Below the pieces are notes generated by a model. The model was not told where the DNA came from. It did not search any database and saw only the letters and a list, made by a program, of their open reading frames with translations. Of a stretch of 44,406 bases of DNA, positions 42,901 through 44,406 are shown piece after piece. The position numbers were made by a program, and so were the translations under genes. The stretch is from Chitinophagales bacterium (lineage in GTDB: Bacteria > Bacteroidota > Bacteroidia > Chitinophagales > UBA2359): the NCBI GenBank assembly GCA_020628375.1, contig JAHDFD010000013.1, positions 1 through 44,406 on the forward strand, written 5' to 3'. The first letter of the stretch is position 1. The number at the start of each line of letters is the position of its first letter.

Positions 42901-44406
42901 TTTACCAGATGCTGGTACAGATGGCACAGTTGAGGCATGTAGTGATAACACTCAAGGTACGAGTACCGTCGATTTATTTGGGGCTTTAACTAATCCTGAT
43001 ACCGGAGGAACTTGGACTGAAACTTCATTAGCTCCTTCAGGTATAATATTACCTTCAGGTGATTTGTCAGGCGGAACTACTGTTGATTTCAATGGTTCGG
43101 CAATTGCAACATATACATTCGAATATACAATTCCTGGAACAGATCCATGTATCGATGATGTATCGGTTGTAACGGTAAATGTAATTGACTGTAGTGAGCA
43201 AATTGACATAAGCTTAATAAAGGTTGTAGATAACCCAACTCCATTAGTTGGAGATGTAGTAACATTTACAATTACAATAACTAATAGTGGTCCTGACCCT
43301 GCTACAAATGTTACCATTGCAGATTATGTGCCAACGGGCTACACAAATATCACCAATATAAGTAATGGTGGAATTTTAACAGGAAGTACAATCAATTGGC
43401 CAGGTGTCAACCTTGCAGTTAACGAAAGTACTGACTTTACTTTTGATGCCGAGGTAACCAATATCAACGACTATGTAAATGTAGCGGAAGTAACTGGGCA
43501 TGATCAGGATGATATTGATAGTATTCCTGGTGATGGTGTTGATCCTGATGGTGATGGCAATATAGGTTCTGAAGACCCTGATAGTAGTCAGGATACAGAT
43601 AGTACAGATGAAGATGATAGTGATGACGCATTAGTAACACCTCCTTTAATTGACTTAAACCTAACTAAAGTAGTGGACAATACAACTCCATTCGTTGGTG
43701 ATGTCGTTACATTCACGATCGTTGTTACAAATGATGGTCCGGATGCTGCAACAGGTGTTGAAGTTACTGATTACGTGCCAGCAGGTTATACCAATATTAC
43801 CAACGTTTCTAACGGTGGTGGTTTATTTGGTAGCGATATTGTTTGGTCGGGTATTTCTTTAGCTGTGGGTGAAAGCATTACCTTGACTTTCGATGCGGAA
43901 GTTACCGCTACGGCTGATTATGTGAATATTGCAGAAGTTACTGGTGCTGATCAACCAGATTCAGATTCTACACCAGATAATGGTCCGGATACGGATAGCG
44001 ATGGGGATATTGGTTCACAAGATGATGGTGATCCTGATGATGCAGAAGACCCGGATGATGAAGATGATGCCGATGATGCCGAGGTTACACCTCAAACGCC
44101 TCCGACTGAAGAGATCGACTTGAACTTAACGAAAGTAGTGGACAATACAACTCCATTCGTTGGTGATGTCGTTACATTCACGATCGTTGTTACAAATGAT
44201 GGTCCGGATGCTGCAACAGGTGTTGAAGTTACTGATTACGTGCCAGCAGGTTATACCAATATTACCAACGTTTCTAACGGTGGTGGTTTATTTGGTAGCG
44301 ATATTGTTTGGTCGGGTATTTCTTTAGCTGTGGGTGAAAGCATTACCTTGACTTTCGATGCGGAAGTTACCGCTACGGCTGATTATGTGAATATTGCAGA
44401 AGTTAC
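36938..44406 (+). CDS. Giant secreted CUB/beta-helix/DUF11 repeat protein (3' end outside window)
   Basis: The frame stays open from ATG 36938 to the window end (≥2489 codons). The signal peptide is YLLLTILFSFFSANVFA. In order: a prepeptidase-like beta domain, two CUB-like domains (about 37460-38410, with DYLTFYDG and DYLYVYNG), a second prepeptidase-like region, a Cys-rich stretch near 39640, a parallel beta-helix with SGGGAI/NSGGAIW turns (39800-41100), three ~185-aa Ig-like units starting near 41783, 42350 and 42903 (PDAGxDGT...FTYTV), then DUF11 domains from 43199. The last two DUF11 copies are identical over 275 bp. Acidic DxDxD linkers may bind calcium. Probably a type IX-secreted adhesin. 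Confidence 0.9.
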   Translation, partial: MKNKYLLLTILFSFFSANVFAEIVPGSNDDPCTATSLAVGQCGFGTFADYTETDVADAPNPGSCTNGSADGGFLDNGSCADAWFEATVPADGILDIDVDRTSTDGSADMTLAVYTGATCSGLTQYACDGDGGPSTLPVININDIGLAGQTIYIRLWDWNCNTTTTDFEVCLSNPNINTDILLDAGTNGTTVSVDCGAYYNFYDSGGPGIVNGATDYANNENNTITFCAPAGQNIRLTFLNIFNSTVGTGTIIRPAGDGTHALDLDAGGSTTGGGDLADYLTFYDGTSSGAPIISVNTGETLSYPSPGTIVSSGTCLTVNFTSSQTTVEEGWEAVVECVNDPTPTTISSGTCGTGLTLSDDTYNNGGSASLVENDQFIVTYCPDIPGSCMFAGDLNGFLTALNLNPNMDYLYVYNGTDDTSSPIAILTGSSDNVLGNGSETTTNITGITAFNDWTPANPGGCLTFKLVTNNCINYPNWAAGVAGFDIDMECVECDLGNGGGTECSNATCINANGFWAGTNIDDTGNGYDATYNPNGTDPGEENGTGNYSDGCDPSEITRLENTIWYQFATPDICEELNLEILLNYISCQNEREDDNGIQFTIWEGPVGASTGCVSGSCPSADGSGWDNDSADGTINAPETSNGYDMFGCFDKLIAGQGVSITGLNSNTHYYIMIDGFTGQHCFFDFYFDLFPPGITSPLVIPDPANFCSGSTDEGTFTVTSLDFVEFVYDPTPYASVADAIAAESPQNAYDNLSGGASSLGTVPNVQDPNNPTATTTATLEFTGATFPTNTTCGIQVYNLYAIANEFPAGGYGNGSDATADDCFPYQVTQVTIFPTLSVTTDGDGTCGTLTAVLEAADGSECESETAVSCVADGDALNYDFSATATITNLGTPPTACNLPTLSGSLTCAGCAVTSCNCPTCPAPPAIPTVNVAPVACFPQYADQAEMDAAADGSEDNPFATWNGALAYAQANNINYISFAPATYQTDNSVFNAFGLAGGWPVTLDNMYVDGQGSTIIGNGTSVGFADIEADNVTITNINLTNFAQGLEIEDVAGFTMCNSVVDNSDNNGLNGVFVNSDASNTDATFINVAFNNHDGPNFTSAMDIWASSVTEGINTTVNFCEATWNCNQRDGFGGALFIGHDPDNRPPSFAGPIVCMQGGGFYDNLGIGAASDGGALNVQDNSTLNIDGTEFVCNTSNADDGTSGGGAIRIQGGADVDIQNANFSGNTTMQYGGAILFTNNDLTDPALTISGSSFFNNIANSGGAIWIDGETTSTISSSYFTGNEANAASGSDAHGGGAIHVDAFPDGSNGQFNTTTTTFTLENSIVTGNSTVYSGGGGIFFNLTDNSSDAQGNGTSDILTINNSSICGNTASGGTDGNDVTEYTYEPFLSTPNSSLTISGSNIGDGNVYAYSPTSFLMSLNQGDCSTADLTIPTSALTCPACPAEPSTASDCCLADAGNIIRPTGGEVDPVTGNQTICIGDDLAAFSNDYTATDETVPDPATDFETTYLLTDASGIILQEATNGDFDFSILGVGTYDIYVLNYSTADNIPNTIAAYLAQLSSATAGGIGSNISEIIADDSDVSSGGAGTGTFCLDLDNLDDDGLDDDSDVVQVTIVEEPDAGDNGTASACNDSAEGTSTVDLGASLGGTPDATGTWAITTDPSGSAVIGAGNIVDFDGLTTGTYIFTYTVTATAPCTDDTATVTVTVSDCASCPIYNAVLSGNVTVCEDNTATNLTVTMDGGTAPYEVIYSDGSSNTIIFTYNSGDNISVSPIVTTTYTLVSVTDANDCPGTVSGTALVTVNTLPDAGIDGTAEACDDSTEGTSVIDLPGSLLGMPDTGGVWAETTSSGANITTPSAVDFTGVTPGTYTFTYTVAGTDPCVDDVATVTVTVNDCATPCPAIDGVLSGGATVCEDNTTTNLSVSITGGTGPYDVVYSNGINNILLNGYTSGTAINVSPTVTTTYTLVSVTDANNCSGTVSGSAAITVNTLPDAGTDGTVEACSDNTQGTSTVDLFGALTNPDTGGTWTETSLAPSGIILPSGDLSGGTTVDFNGSAIATYTFEYTIPGTDPCIDDVSVVTVNVIDCSEQIDISLIKVVDNPTPLVGDVVTFTITITNSGPDPATNVTIADYVPTGYTNITNISNGGILTGSTINWPGVNLAVNESTDFTFDAEVTNINDYVNVAEVTGHDQDDIDSIPGDGVDPDGDGNIGSEDPDSSQDTDSTDEDDSDDALVTPPLIDLNLTKVVDNTTPFVGDVVTFTIVVTNDGPDAATGVEVTDYVPAGYTNITNVSNGGGLFGSDIVWSGISLAVGESITLTFDAEVTATADYVNIAEVTGADQPDSDSTPDNGPDTDSDGDIGSQDDGDPDDAEDPDDEDDADDAEVTPQTPPTEEIDLNLTKVVDNTTPFVGDVVTFTIVVTNDGPDAATGVEVTDYVPAGYTNITNVSNGGGLFGSDIVWSGISLAVGESITLTFDAEVTATADYVNIAEV
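43667..44406 (+). repeat. Identical DUF11 repeat, 465-bp period
   Basis: Bases 43667-43941 recur without change at 44132-44406, where the window ends. The offset of 465 bp is 155 codons, so the frame is kept. The acidic linker between the copies differs more. The preceding DUF11 copy (43199-43660) is clearly diverged, which points to a recent duplication or homogenisation of the last copies. Confidence 0.95.

Noticed and set aside
37113..43317. Many minus-strand ORFs inside the giant repeat gene
   Set aside because: The plus-strand frame is open throughout with recognisable CUB, beta-helix and DUF11 domains; the rest are shadows caused by low stop density.
43929..44123. 64-aa plus-strand ORF rich in Met and Lys
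   Set aside because: Out-of-frame reading of the acidic linker of the giant protein.

Overview
The window is a low-GC chromosomal segment of a member of the phylum Bacteroidota. The evidence is TAnnTTTG-type -7 promoters, a type IX secretion C-terminal sorting domain, very large CUB/beta-helix/DUF11 surface proteins, the ftsK-lolA gene pair, and families typical of the phylum (VirE-N/DUF3987 primase-like, DUF3871). Genus cannot be settled by eye.

Layout. (1) 1-1582: chromosomal left flank with the 3' part of a type II/IIG DNA methyltransferase lacking its catalytic half. (2) 1583-22968: a ~21.4 kb integrative element. It is bounded by 16-bp direct repeats that equal the 3' end of a tRNA-Arg(UCU) gene. 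It carries a tyrosine integrase next to attL, an HTH protein, a two-gene primase/helicase module, a YhcG-type nuclease, a toxin-antitoxin pair, and at its right end a recombination operon (Sak4-like ATPase, DUF3871). No relaxase, coupling protein, capsid or terminase gene is visible. (3) 9724-19688, inside the element: a ~10 kb cargo cassette bounded by inverted copies of one hairpin. It holds an ECF sigma factor and anti-sigma factor, divergent from a five-gene operon (secreted trypsin-like protease, three secreted proteins, EGF/beta-propeller lipoprotein), plus a second propeller lipoprotein and a small secreted protein. Three transcription units share a bipartite promoter, GGTTTACC-N12-TGGnAT, which I read as the regulon of the encoded ECF factor. 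(4) 22955-23664: tRNA-Arg(UCU) interrupted in the anticodon by a 636-bp group I intron that encodes a PD-(D/E)XK homing endonuclease; the 3' exon is the element's attachment site. (5) 23.7-36.9 kb: ordinary chromosome (sulfotransferase, ung, lolA, ftsK, a secreted lysyl oxidase, DUF423, M32 carboxypeptidase, TPR and ankyrin proteins) with short tandem arrays between genes. (6) 36938 to the end: the start of a giant secreted repeat protein that runs off the window.

Most likely new biology: the group I intron/tRNA-Arg/integrative element nesting, and the mobile ECF sigma-secreted protease cassette with its own promoter code. Two genes on the element (7092-8526 and 11109-12627) carry single-base frameshifts in 4-nt homopolymers, so either decay or sequencing error is possible there.
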